From DAOUJI01 sp965237875 (lineage in GTDB: Bacteria; Chloroflexota; Dehalococcoidia; Lucifugimonadales; JAGWBF01): a stretch of 64,000 nt of DNA. Under the pieces are notes generated by a model. The model was given only the letters and a program-made list of their open reading frames with translations, did no database searches and had not been told where the DNA came from. The translations under genes and the position numbers were made by a program. Location: the NCBI GenBank assembly GCA_965237875.1, contig CBDEGP010000001.1, positions 744,001-808,000 on the forward strand, written 5' to 3'. Position 1 is the stretch's first letter. The number at the start of each line of letters is the position of its first letter. This document shows, one piece after another, positions 41,708 through 50,669 of this stretch.

Positions 41708-42569
41708 CACTTTCGTCGGGCATGGAGTTCATGGGCGGTATGGGCGGAGTATGGGGGATGCGGGCGGAGCGGGTTACGTCAGGGCCTTTCCCGGCGGCCC
41801 TTGGCTTCTTGGTGAAACTTCCCCTTGAGGGGCACCCGTCGGCCAACGGGCAGACGTCGCATAGGGGCCGTTGGGCCTTGCAGACCCGCCGCCCGTGGGT
41901 GATGAGGCCCATGTGGAAGTCGAAGACCTGGTCCGGCTTTACGGCGCGCTCCAGGAGGTCATGGGCCTGGTCGAAGTCGGCCTTTTCCCCGATCAGACCA
42001 AGCCGCTTGGCTACACGGTAGACGTGGGTGTCCACGGCCATCGCCGGCATTCCCAGGGAGAAGCAGAGGATCACCGCGGCGGTCTTAGGCCCTATCCCGG
42101 GCAGGCTTTTCAGCCACTCCTTGGCCTCGTCCAGGGGCATGTCCTTCAGGAAGCTCAGGTCCAGGCCGCCCCTTTTTTCCAGTATTAGGTTCAGGACCTC
42201 TTTGATGCGAGGCGCCTTGACCCGTGCCAAGCCGCCGATTGAGACTTTCTGGGAGATGAGCGCGACGTCCCCTCGCGCCACCTCTTCGAACGAACCGAAA
42301 TGCTCCATCAGGTTGGTGAAGGCCCGCTCGGAGTTCAGGTCGGAGGTGTGTTGGGACAGGATTGTAAAAACAACCTCGGCTATGGGGTCATAACGAGGGG
42401 TATGATCAAAGGGGCCGTACTCGGCGGCCAGGGTCTCCAACACCCTCGGGGCCGGGACTCTATTCCGCCTAGGTCTTGTTCCCGTACCTTTACGCCCTCT
42501 CTTTGCGGGGCGTGGTTTCGGCAGTGTGTCCATGACATCGGATTTTATCATCTTTTTGAAGCGGCCCAT
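41703..42569 (-). CDS. nth: Endonuclease III-like DNA glycosylase
   Basis: 288 residues from ATG 42569 (a GTG at 42575 is possible). Helix-hairpin-helix 'LPGIGPKTAAVIL' with catalytic K162, catalytic D180 in 'AVDTHVYRVAKRLGL', and a [4Fe-4S] cluster pattern C-x6-C-x2-C-x5-C ('CKAQRPLCDVCPLADGC'). It removes oxidised pyrimidines. The ~40-residue basic N-terminal extension and a Pro-rich C-terminal tail are longer than in E. coli Nth. Confidence 0.9.
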   Translation of the reverse strand: MGRFKKMIKSDVMDTLPKPRPAKRGRKGTGTRPRRNRVPAPRVLETLAAEYGPFDHTPRYDPIAEVVFTILSQHTSDLNSERAFTNLMEHFGSFEEVARGDVALISQKVSIGGLARVKAPRIKEVLNLILEKRGGLDLSFLKDMPLDEAKEWLKSLPGIGPKTAAVILCFSLGMPAMAVDTHVYRVAKRLGLIGEKADFDQAHDLLERAVKPDQVFDFHMGLITHGRRVCKAQRPLCDVCPLADGCPSRGSFTKKPRAAGKGPDVTRSARIPHTPPIPPMNSMPDESV

Positions 42570-42683
42570 ATCCACAAGCGGCCTGTGATATAGTAAAGGC
42601 GGTCCGCTTTAAGGGAGTTGTTTCGAGCAGGCGGGAGGGGGCCATCCGGCAATCTGGACCATGTATGAGAAAGCGGAGTCCTA

Positions 42684-44063
42684 ATGACCATCAGCAGCGA
42701 AGACATTCGAGATCGCATTGAAGACGCCCTGAAAGGCCATGACGCCCGGTACATTGAAATCCGGGTTGAGGAGGGCGAGAGCAGCCACGTCCGGTACCTC
42801 GGCAAGGAACTGGACGAAATAGGACGCACGTCCAGCGTGGGGGGTTGCATTCGCGCCCTGGCGGGAGGCTGGGGGTTCGTAAGCTTCAACAACCTGGACG
42901 GGCTCCGGGAAAAAGTCGCCACCGCTGTGCGGAACGCCAGCTTTGTCAACGACACGGGAATAGAGATCGCTCCCGTGGAGCCGGTCGTTGATATAGTGCC
43001 GCCCGTGATTAAAAAGGACCCTCGCGGAGTTGCCCTCGCTGACAAGAAGGCTCTGATGGATGAGTACGTCGAGATAATAAACTCCAATCCCAAAATCACC
43101 AGCGGGACCGTAACCTATTCCGATGGTGGCCGGTCCCGCATTTTCGCCACTTCCGACGGCGCTTACATACAGCAGCAAAAGGTGGACGTCAGCCTCAGGC
43201 TCAACGCCATGGCCCGGGATGGGGGAGAGGTCCAGCAGTCGGGTGTGAGCCTGGGGTCCAACGGCGACTACGGTTTCGTCGAGGCGCTCCATGACACGGC
43301 CAGGGAGATATCAGACCGGGCGGCGGCCCTTCTACTCGCTCCCCAAGTGAAGGGCGGTGAGTACACCGTGGTCTTGGAGCCCGTGCTGGCGGGAGTGTTC
43401 GTACATGAGGCCTTTGGGCACCTGTCCGAAGCCGACCACGTATATGAAAATGAGCGTATGCGGGAGATCATGGTCATGGGCAAGCGTTTCGGCGGACCCC
43501 ATTTGAACGTGGTCGATGGAGCGGCCGTGGAAGGCCTGCGGGGGAGCTACAAATATGACGACGAAGGGGTGCAGTCGACCCGGTCCTACCTCCTCAAGGA
43601 GGGCGTACTGGTGGGGCGGCTGCATTCGAGGGAGACGGCGGCGACCCTGGGAGAGGCTCTCACAGGCAACGCCAGGGCCATCTCATCCTCTTTTCCGCCC
43701 ATCGTGCGCATGACCAATACGTTTATCGAACCCGGCGAGAACACCTTGGAGGACCTTCTTGCCGACGTGAAGGACGGCCTTTACGTGAGCAACTGGTACG
43801 GAGGAATGACGTCCATGGAGCAGTTCACGTTCTCCGCCGGAGAGACCTACGCCATCAGAAACGGGCGAATCGAGGAGTTGATGAGGCCCGTGCTGTTGTC
43901 CGGCAACTTGTTCACGACTCTGGAGAACTTGGACGCCGTGGCCAACGATTTGGACATGAACCAGGGGGGCGGGTGCGGCAAGGGCGGGCAGTCTCCTCTG
44001 CCCGTTTCCAACGGCAGCCCCCATATCCGCATCCAAAAGTGCCTGATAGGGGGGACCTCCTAA
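42684..44063 (+). CDS. tldD: TldD-type metallopeptidase subunit
   Basis: 459 residues. Zinc motif HExxxH at H241-E242-H246 ('FVHEAFGHLSEAD'), 'SRETAATLGEALTGNARA', and the C-terminal 'GGCGKGGQSPLPVSNGSPHIRI' that closes the active site. TldD pairs with TldE (PmbA) in a heterodimeric protease that degrades unfolded peptides and trims some ribosomal peptide natural products. The partner starts at 44063, overlapping by one base. Confidence 0.93.
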   Translation: MTISSEDIRDRIEDALKGHDARYIEIRVEEGESSHVRYLGKELDEIGRTSSVGGCIRALAGGWGFVSFNNLDGLREKVATAVRNASFVNDTGIEIAPVEPVVDIVPPVIKKDPRGVALADKKALMDEYVEIINSNPKITSGTVTYSDGGRSRIFATSDGAYIQQQKVDVSLRLNAMARDGGEVQQSGVSLGSNGDYGFVEALHDTAREISDRAAALLLAPQVKGGEYTVVLEPVLAGVFVHEAFGHLSEADHVYENERMREIMVMGKRFGGPHLNVVDGAAVEGLRGSYKYDDEGVQSTRSYLLKEGVLVGRLHSRETAATLGEALTGNARAISSSFPPIVRMTNTFIEPGENTLEDLLADVKDGLYVSNWYGGMTSMEQFTFSAGETYAIRNGRIEELMRPVLLSGNLFTTLENLDAVANDLDMNQGGGCGKGGQSPLPVSNGSPHIRIQKCLIGGTS

Positions 44064-45391
44064 TGGCGGCGGGCATAGACCTCCAACAGCTTCTGGAGAA
44101 GGCCTCCAAGGCGGCGGACCAGGCCGAGGTATTCCACGTGGACCATAAGGACGAACCGGTTATGTTCGAGTCCAACCGGCTGAAGTTGGTGGAAGCCAGA
44201 GAAAGCTCGGGCGTGGCCATCAGGATCATCAAGGACGGCCGCATTGGGTTGGCGTCCACGTCCAATTTCCAGGACCTGGACGCTCTGGTGAACAACGCCC
44301 TGGAGATGGTGGCCTTTGGCCCCGAGGCAAAGCTTGAGCTTCCTTCCTATTCCAGCTTCACCGAGGTTGACGTATACGACGAAGCTGCTGAGTCCTTCCC
44401 TATGGAGGATATGATCCGCATGGGGCAGGAGGGCATCGACCTGCTTAGGGAGTTCGACGGGGAGTTGGTCTGTGACGCCACGGTGTCCAAGGGAAAGAAC
44501 GTCATCACAATATTGAACTCCAGGGGAGGCGGCGCGTCTTACTCCAAGACCAGCTTCTCCGCATATTATCACGGGACCAAAATCCAGGGCACGGATATGC
44601 TGTTCGTATCCGACGGGCGGAGTTCGTGCCGTCCCTTCTCGGACATCACCGAGCTGGTGGAGTCTGTGAAGCTCCAGTTGGAATACTCCCGGGAGATTGT
44701 GCCCGCTCCCACCGGAAACCTGCCTGTAATCTTCACCCCCAAGGGAGTCGCCGGCGCATTGCTGTCTCCGCTCCTTTCCGGCTTCAACGGACGCACGGTG
44801 TTCCAGGGAACGTCGCCGCTGGTGGACAAGCTGGGCGAGAAGATGGTGGGCGACGGATTCAGCCTCTGGGACCGGCCGACGCTCCCCTACGCGTCGGGCA
44901 GCCGAATGTGCGACGACGAAGGCATGCCGACAGGCGACATGCCCCTTGTGGACACGGGAAAAATCGCCAATTTCCTCTACGACCTGCAGACTGCCGCCCA
45001 AGCGGGAGCGGAGAGTACGGGGAGCGCTCAGAGGGGTTTAAGCAGCCTGCCGTCCCCCGGAGCCAGTGTGATAGTCGTTTCCGAGGGAGAGCGGGCCTAC
45101 TCCGACATGATCAAAGAAGTGGACGAGGGCCTCATCGTGGAGAGACTGCTGGGCGCAGGCCAGAGCAATATCCTGGGCGGAGATTTTAACGCCAACGTAC
45201 TTTTGGGTTATAAGATCGAAAAAGGCAGCGTAATTGGGCGTGTAAAAAACACCGTAATCTCTGGTAACGTATACTTGTCCCTCAACAACATCGTCGGCAT
45301 CGAGAGTGAGAGCCACTGGGTGGGCGGGTCGGTGAAAACGCCTGCCTTATGTTTGGGCGAAGTTTCGGTGGCGACCAAAGAACAGTCCTGA
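44063..45391 (+). CDS. pmbA: TldE/PmbA-type partner protein
   Basis: 442 residues from ATG 44063, which overlaps the tldD stop as TAATG. A frame extending to 43973 runs inside tldD and is rejected. Family segments: 'FESNRLKLVEARESSGVAIRIIKDGRIG', 'VIFTPKGVAGALLSPLLSGFNGRTVFQGTSPL', and the C-terminal 'ESHWVGGSVKTPALCLGEVSV'. As usual for TldE it lacks the HExxxH zinc motif. Confidence 0.92.
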   Translation: MAAGIDLQQLLEKASKAADQAEVFHVDHKDEPVMFESNRLKLVEARESSGVAIRIIKDGRIGLASTSNFQDLDALVNNALEMVAFGPEAKLELPSYSSFTEVDVYDEAAESFPMEDMIRMGQEGIDLLREFDGELVCDATVSKGKNVITILNSRGGGASYSKTSFSAYYHGTKIQGTDMLFVSDGRSSCRPFSDITELVESVKLQLEYSREIVPAPTGNLPVIFTPKGVAGALLSPLLSGFNGRTVFQGTSPLVDKLGEKMVGDGFSLWDRPTLPYASGSRMCDDEGMPTGDMPLVDTGKIANFLYDLQTAAQAGAESTGSAQRGLSSLPSPGASVIVVSEGERAYSDMIKEVDEGLIVERLLGAGQSNILGGDFNANVLLGYKIEKGSVIGRVKNTVISGNVYLSLNNIVGIESESHWVGGSVKTPALCLGEVSVATKEQS

Positions 45392-45416
45392 CATTCCTCG
45401 ACTTGGAGCGGTTTCC

Positions 45417-46340
45417 TTGTCTCTGGAAAGTTGCATCGAATCTCTGCAAGATGAAAAAGCCGATCTGGGATACCAGACTCTGATCGAGCTTTCGGACCTG
45501 ACTTCAGGGGACCTTGGCGTTTTCGCTAGAGCTTGGTTCAAGCTCTCATCGTCGCGCAAACAGGCGATTGTGGAGCGGCTTGTGGAGCTGGGAGAAGAAA
45601 ACCCGGAGTTGGACTTCTGCTCCATCTACAAGGTCTGCCTGAAGGACGCGGACGACAAGGTCCGGAGAACGGCGGTCAACGGGCTTTGGGAATTCGAGGA
45701 CCGTTCGTTGATCCAGGTGTTGGTGGAGCTGTTGCGGGAAGACTCCTCCGGCGAGGTCCGGGCGGCGGCGGCGATGGGTCTGGGTAAGTTTGCCTCTCTT
45801 GCCCAGGACGGGAAGGTCTTGTCCCAGGACGGCGACCTGGTGCGGGAATCTCTCATGGGCACATTGGGCACGGACGGCGAGTGGCTGGAGGTCACGCGTA
45901 GGGCTTTGGAAGCAGCGGCGCCCTTTAACACGCCCGAGATATGCAAGCATATCCACAAAGCTTACGACAGCGATGACGCCGAGCTAAAGTGCAGCTCCAT
46001 CTATGCGATGGGGCGCACGGGCGAGTCCGAATGGCTCCCTCTGATATTTCGCGAGCTTAATAACCCCAACCCGCCTATCCGGTATGAAGCGGCCAACGCT
46101 TGCGGGCAACTGGATGACGAGGAAGCGGCCCCGCATTTGTTGCCGCTGCTCGATGACGAAGACCTGCAAGTGCAGTTGGCCGCCATCAACGCTCTGGGTG
46201 AGATCGGCGGCCAGATCGCCAAAAGGGCCCTGATCAGGTGCGTAAAGGGTGGAGATTCCGTGCTGGAAGACGCCGCCAGAACAGCTCTCGAAAACCTGGA
46301 AGCCATGGAAGAGCCGCTGGGCTTCAACTACGGGTTTTAG
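45417..46340 (+). CDS. HEAT-repeat protein
   Basis: 307 residues from TTG 45417. Acidic helical hairpins of ~30 residues recur: 'DADDKVRRTAVNGLWEFEDRSLIQVLVELL', 'DSSGEVRAAAAMGLGKFAS', 'NPPIRYEAANACGQLDDEEAAPHLLPLLDDEDLQVQLAAINALGEIGG'. This predicts a protein-binding solenoid. Located 25 bases after the TldE gene and abutting the PPOX gene. Confidence 0.8.
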   Translation: MSLESCIESLQDEKADLGYQTLIELSDLTSGDLGVFARAWFKLSSSRKQAIVERLVELGEENPELDFCSIYKVCLKDADDKVRRTAVNGLWEFEDRSLIQVLVELLREDSSGEVRAAAAMGLGKFASLAQDGKVLSQDGDLVRESLMGTLGTDGEWLEVTRRALEAAAPFNTPEICKHIHKAYDSDDAELKCSSIYAMGRTGESEWLPLIFRELNNPNPPIRYEAANACGQLDDEEAAPHLLPLLDDEDLQVQLAAINALGEIGGQIAKRALIRCVKGGDSVLEDAARTALENLEAMEEPLGFNYGF

Positions 46341-46772
46341 GTGGACGAGCGAGAGCGTGTCCTCGTACAAAACGCCCGTGTGGCCCGCTTCGCAACGGCC
46401 GACGCCTCCGGCGCCCCTCATCTGATACCCATCTGCTTTGTGTACGACGGCGGCGCCTTCTACTCCGTCCTCGACCAGAAACCGAAACGCACGTCCGTGA
46501 CCCGCCTGCGAAGAGTCCGCAACATCCTGGAGAACCCCAAGGCGGCCCTGGTAATTGACAGCTACGAAGAAGACTGGTCCCGGCTCTGGTATATACTGAT
46601 CACCGGTGAGGCGACACTCCTGGGGCCGGGGAGCGAGCAGTCGGAGGCGGTGGCCATGCTCCGGGAAAAGTACCCTCAATACAGGGATATGGACTTGGAG
46701 GACGCTCCGGTGATAAAAATAACTCCTGATAAGGTGGTCTCCTGGGCGGGGTCCGGCTTGACTGAGGTTTGA
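46341..46772 (+). CDS. PPOX-class oxidoreductase (TIGR03668-like, probably F420-dependent)
   Basis: 143 residues from a GTG immediately after the HEAT-protein stop. Split-barrel flavin/F420-binding fold: 'NARVARFATADASGAPHLIPICFVYDGGAFYSVLDQKPKRT', 'NILENPKAALVIDSYEEDWSRLWYILITGEATLL'. This pattern matches the TIGR03668 subgroup of PPOX proteins that use F420. Agrees with luciferase-like oxidoreductases elsewhere in the window, but no F420 biosynthesis gene is visible. Confidence 0.8.
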   Translation: MDERERVLVQNARVARFATADASGAPHLIPICFVYDGGAFYSVLDQKPKRTSVTRLRRVRNILENPKAALVIDSYEEDWSRLWYILITGEATLLGPGSEQSEAVAMLREKYPQYRDMDLEDAPVIKITPDKVVSWAGSGLTEV

Positions 46773-46870
46773 AGGATGCAATTGGGACTGAGGCTTAAGT
46801 TGAGCGGCCCTGCACGCGGGCGCGCCACAGCTAGCGGAGATTTCGTAACCGGCTAGGAGGAGAGATAGGG

Positions 46871-47116
46871 ATGGCTGACAACATGATCGAGGTCTACGGC
46901 ACCTCCTGGTGCCCCGACTGCACCCGGGCCAAGCAATTCCTCACCGACCAAAACGTCCCCTATGAGTGGTTCGACGTTGACGAAGACGAGGAGAAGCTGA
47001 AGTACGTGGTTGAAGTCAACGGCGGCAAACAGATTGTACCCACCATTCTGTTCCCCGACGGTTCGCTTCTGGTTGAGCCCTCCAACAAAGCGCTCGCCGA
47101 AAAACTGGGGGTCTAG
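46871..47116 (+). CDS. Glutaredoxin-like mycoredoxin
   Basis: 81 residues with a redox-active C14-P-D-C17 ('GTSWCPDCTRAK'), cis-Pro segment 'KQIVPTILFPDGSLLVEPS' and thioredoxin fold length. CPDC-type glutaredoxins reduce mixed disulfides in bacteria lacking glutathione. GAGGAGAGAT site before the ATG. The 98-base gap upstream contains no gene. Confidence 0.9.
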   Translation: MADNMIEVYGTSWCPDCTRAKQFLTDQNVPYEWFDVDEDEEKLKYVVEVNGGKQIVPTILFPDGSLLVEPSNKALAEKLGV

Positions 47117-47204
47117 CGGCGGACCAACGGTTAAGGCGTTCCCCTGGGAGCGCTTCGAGGAGCGGACGGTAAAGGCATCGGTTCAGGGTTGATGGCGGCG
47201 TCAG

Positions 47205-47813
47205 CTATACATCCGCCGCTATATTGCTCATGGCGTTCGGCCGGTGTATTACGGCGGCTTTGCCAGTTGAAGTGACTGAATAATAGCCCGGGCGTCCAGG
47301 CGTCCGTTCCAGCCAACGGAAAGTGCTTCTAGCCGAGTTGCGAAGGGTCTGCAGGAAGTCGTTCGGACGACGCCAGCCGGCCAGGTCGAAAAGATAGACC
47401 AGCTCTTCTTCTGAGACTGCGTCCAACTCAAGATAAGCCCGGGCTCCTTCCGCGGCCACTACGACCCGCCTCATGTCTCCGACCGGGGCCAGCGACTTGG
47501 TGAACTGCATGTACCTGCCCTCCCGGTCGGGCAGTCCTTCAACTTCCTTACTTGCTCCATCGCCGCCGTTAGGGACCGGTTGGCGCGTGACCTCCAAGCG
47601 GTCCGTTCCGTCCAGTCCTGAAGTCCCGTGGACAGTAACCTGTCCGTTGGGCGCTTGTTCCTCGTCGAACAGGCTGTGGAGTTGGGACTTTTCGACGGTT
47701 TGGTGTGAATTCCTTAGAACGAGCGCAACGATGTCTCTGATTACCTGAGCCTCGTCAGACTCCACGACAATAGAGGTCTCGTTCGGAAGGTTGATGGATA
47801 CCTTGAAAACCAT
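47205..47813 (-). CDS. Unknown protein, possible C-terminal winged helix
   Basis: 202 residues. N-terminal beta/helical segment ('FKVSINLPNETSIVVESDEAQVIRDIVALVL'), a low-complexity middle, then a helical C-terminal part ('VSEEELVYLFDLAGWRRPNDFLQTLRNSAR...WLERTPGRPGYYSVTSTGKAAV') with the look of a winged-helix DNA-binding domain. No family recognised. Confidence 0.6.
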   Translation of the reverse strand: MVFKVSINLPNETSIVVESDEAQVIRDIVALVLRNSHQTVEKSQLHSLFDEEQAPNGQVTVHGTSGLDGTDRLEVTRQPVPNGGDGASKEVEGLPDREGRYMQFTKSLAPVGDMRRVVVAAEGARAYLELDAVSEEELVYLFDLAGWRRPNDFLQTLRNSARSTFRWLERTPGRPGYYSVTSTGKAAVIHRPNAMSNIAADV

Positions 47814-47903
47814 GCCCGTCGACCACCCCGGAGAACAGCGTCTTAAACTAGGTTACGACAGCCTGAGGATGTAATTCAAGGAGATGCCTTGGAATAATTA
47901 GGC

Positions 47904-49775
47904 TCAAAGGGACAGTTTGAGCCTGGCGGCGAGCTCGCGGGTCATGCCTGGGACTTCGGTGATCTCCTCCAGGGACGCCTCTCTGATGCCTTTGACCGAC
48001 CCGAACTTGCGAAGGAGCATGCGTTTGCGCTTGGGGCCTATTCCCTTTACAAGGTCCATCGACGAAGAGACGCTCGACTTGCTGCGCAGATTGCGGTGAT
48101 ACGTGACGGCGAAACGGTGGGCCTCGTCTCTCATTCTCTGGACCAGATACAGGCCCTGAGAGTCTCTGGGCAGCACGATGGGTTCAGGGGTGTGAGGAAC
48201 GTAAAGCCACTCGTTTTCCTTGGCTATGGACGCGAGAGGAATGAAATCGACGCCCAGTTCCAGAAACACTTCCAACGCCGCTGACAGGTGACCCTTTCCC
48301 CCGTCTATCAGGACCACGTCGGGCACGGCTCCCCAGGCGTCCTTGTCCTGCACGTCCGGCTGGCCCGGGCCGGTGGAGTTACGCTTGCCCACGTCGGCGG
48401 CAAGTCGTTTGAACCTGCGTCTAAGGACTTCTTGCATCATGGCATAGTCGTTGATTCCATCGACTGCCTTGATGCGGAACCTCCGGTATTCCGCAGGCCT
48501 TGGCCTTCCGTCCACGAAGGTCACCATGCTGGCTACGGGGTTGGACCCCTGGATGTTGGAGATGTCGTAGCATTCCATTCGTCTGGGGATGCCCGGCAGG
48601 TTGAGCTCCTCCTGCAGCTCGCTCAAGGCGTTGTTGACAAGCCCTGTGTTGGACAACCACTTGGCCCGTCTCTGCGTCAGGCCCTGGGCTGCGTTCTCAG
48701 CCACCATCTTGACCAGCTTCCGCTTCTCACCCCGCACGGGCTGGGTCAAGTCCACCTTCCCGCCGCGCTTTTCGCGTAGCCAAGCCCTGATCAGCTCCTC
48801 TTCCTCGATGGGATGCTGCACCAGGACAGTCGGCGCTATGTATGACGCCGACTGGTAGAACTGCTTGAGAAACTGGGAAAGAACATGGCTGGGTGAGTCA
48901 TCTTCAGTCCCTTCCATAATGAAATGGTCGCGGCCGATGAGCTTGCCGTTCCTGACCATGAAGACCTCGACCCATGTCTCATCCGTTCCCTGGGCCAGGG
49001 CGATAGCGTCCAGGTCATAATCGGCGCTGGAAGAGACTTTGATCTGAAGCTCGTCTATGGTCTGCCGGATGCTCTTGATCTGGTCCCTGAGCCTGGCCGC
49101 TCTTTCGAACTCCAGGGACTCCGACGCCTGGTCCATCTTGGACTTCAGGTCGTCCACTATGGCGTCGCTCTTCCCCTCCATGAACATGACAACCTGCTGG
49201 ACCACCCTGTTGTACTCGTCCTTGTCCACGGCGCCGATGCAGGGGGCTACGCACCTGTTGATGTAGTATTCCAAGCATGGCCTGGGGTCCGTTCCCGTGA
49301 TGGCCTTGGTGCAAGACCTGTAGGGGAACAGCTTTTTAAGCAGATCGAGGGTCTTCCGTACGCTGTGGGCTGTGGCGAAGGGGCCGAAATAGCGGGCGCC
49401 GTCGGAGGTCAGACGCCGGGTGACGTAGACTTGTGGGAAGTCTTCGGTCAGGTCGATTTTGATGAATGGGTAGCTCTTATCGTCTTTGAGGCGGGCGTTG
49501 TAGTAGGGTTTGTGTTTCTTGATGAGGGTGCATTCCAGGATCAACGCTTCACCCTCGGTGTCGGTGACGATGTAGTCAAAGTCTCCGATGCGGGTGACCA
49601 TGCGGCCGATCTTCGGTCCCAACCCCTGGGAGGAACCGAAGTAGTTCCGCAGCCGGTTCTGGAGATTGGCCGCCTTCCCGACGTAGATGGGCTCGCCGGC
49701 GGCGTCCTTCAGGATGTAGACGCCCGGCTTGCCGGGCGTGAGCCTGAGCCTGTGCAGCAGGGATTCCCGGTCCAT
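47904..49775 (-). CDS. uvrC: Excinuclease ABC subunit C
   Basis: 623 residues. N-terminal GIY-YIG nuclease ('GKPGVYILKDAAGEPIYVGKAANLQNRLRNYF', G18-V-Y and Y31-V-G) for the 3' incision, a UVR domain near 205-240 that binds UvrB, an RNase H-like 5' nuclease ('RRMECYDISNIQGSNPVASMVTF', 'DVVLIDGGKGHLSAAL'), and C-terminal helix-hairpin-helix repeats ('LVKGIGPKRKRMLLRKFGSVKGIR'). Full length. Confidence 0.97.
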   Translation of the reverse strand: MDRESLLHRLRLTPGKPGVYILKDAAGEPIYVGKAANLQNRLRNYFGSSQGLGPKIGRMVTRIGDFDYIVTDTEGEALILECTLIKKHKPYYNARLKDDKSYPFIKIDLTEDFPQVYVTRRLTSDGARYFGPFATAHSVRKTLDLLKKLFPYRSCTKAITGTDPRPCLEYYINRCVAPCIGAVDKDEYNRVVQQVVMFMEGKSDAIVDDLKSKMDQASESLEFERAARLRDQIKSIRQTIDELQIKVSSSADYDLDAIALAQGTDETWVEVFMVRNGKLIGRDHFIMEGTEDDSPSHVLSQFLKQFYQSASYIAPTVLVQHPIEEEELIRAWLREKRGGKVDLTQPVRGEKRKLVKMVAENAAQGLTQRRAKWLSNTGLVNNALSELQEELNLPGIPRRMECYDISNIQGSNPVASMVTFVDGRPRPAEYRRFRIKAVDGINDYAMMQEVLRRRFKRLAADVGKRNSTGPGQPDVQDKDAWGAVPDVVLIDGGKGHLSAALEVFLELGVDFIPLASIAKENEWLYVPHTPEPIVLPRDSQGLYLVQRMRDEAHRFAVTYHRNLRSKSSVSSSMDLVKGIGPKRKRMLLRKFGSVKGIREASLEEITEVPGMTRELAARLKLSL

Positions 49776-49805
49776 ACGGCCTCCCGTGGGGTCAACCAGG
49801 GCGGT

Positions 49806-50150
49806 CTACCTCAGGAAGACGGCCAGAACAATCAGGGCGACGGCCATGACGCTGGTCAGGGCGCCAATACGCTTGATCTCTGGTTGGATGTACCGGTAGA
49901 CCGATGGTCGCGGCGGTTCTTGCCGGGTTGGTCCGCGCCTGACCACGGGAGCCGGTGCAGGCTGCGTTGCCGCGATGGGCTGAGCTTCAACCGGGGCGCC
50001 GTCGGCGGTTGACGGACCCGTCGGCGGGACCGCCGGCTCGGGCGGAGCAATCACTGCGGACTCAGCCCTAGAGCGTGACTGGCGTCTCTTGCGCTGGCTC
50101 AACTTTGCCTGGGACGAGGCTACGCGCTTGGATTTTCCTCTCTGAGGCAT
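49806..50150 (-). CDS. Small tail-anchored membrane protein
   Basis: 114 residues: a very basic N-terminus ('KRRQSRSR'), a Pro/Ala-rich linker (~32-82) and one C-terminal membrane span ('LTSVMAVALIVLAVFLR'). No family recognised. Between uvrC and rpiB on the same strand. Confidence 0.55.
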   Translation of the reverse strand: MPQRGKSKRVASSQAKLSQRKRRQSRSRAESAVIAPPEPAVPPTGPSTADGAPVEAQPIAATQPAPAPVVRRGPTRQEPPRPSVYRYIQPEIKRIGALTSVMAVALIVLAVFLR

Positions 50151-50180
50151 CCGGGCCTTGCCTTTCTTAATTCAGGCGGC

Positions 50181-50633
50181 TTATTTGCCGGCTCGTTCTT
50201 GGTCCATGCGTTTAACTGATTCTATGTTATCACGTTCGGTTTCGTCTATCCCCAAGGTGGAAATCCATGCGTCGATGATTTCCGAGGCCGTGTGTTGTGA
50301 CGTGAGCCGTAGACTCATGCAGAGAACGTTAGCCTCGTTCCAGAGGCGCGCTCCTCTGGCCGTATCAGCGTCGATGCATAGAGCGGCCCTGACGCCGGGC
50401 TCCTTGTTCGCGGCAATGCTGACGCCCGTGCCTGTCCAGCAGAAGAGGACTCCTTCATTGCTCCGCCCTTCGGCCACTTCATGGGCTACGCTTTGGGCGA
50501 CGCTGGGCCATTGGGGGTCGGCTCCCTCCTTCAGCGCTCCATGAAGCTCCACCTGGTGGCCGCGGCTGGTGAGCTCATGGACCACCCAGTCGGTTAGGTC
50601 GGTCCGTTCGTCGCTGCCTACGGCGAACTTCAT
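50181..50633 (-). CDS. rpiB: RpiB/LacA/LacB-family sugar-phosphate isomerase
   Basis: 150 residues. 'FAVGSDERTDLTDWVVHELTSRGH' opens the fold. C65 in 'GVLFCWTGTGVSIAANK' is the catalytic cysteine position, followed by 'VRAALCIDADTARGARLWNEANVLCMSLR'. Interconverts ribose-5-phosphate and ribulose-5-phosphate or a related sugar. AGAGGA precedes the ATG. Confidence 0.88.
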   Translation of the reverse strand: MKFAVGSDERTDLTDWVVHELTSRGHQVELHGALKEGADPQWPSVAQSVAHEVAEGRSNEGVLFCWTGTGVSIAANKEPGVRAALCIDADTARGARLWNEANVLCMSLRLTSQHTASEIIDAWISTLGIDETERDNIESVKRMDQERAGK

Positions 50634-50669
50634 GTCGTCCTCTCTACACCCCGCCGGAGCTTCCGCGGG

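Noticed and set aside
48924..50012. 362-codon plus-strand frame across uvrC
   Set aside because: Shadow of uvrC on the opposite strand, with no ribosome site or domain.
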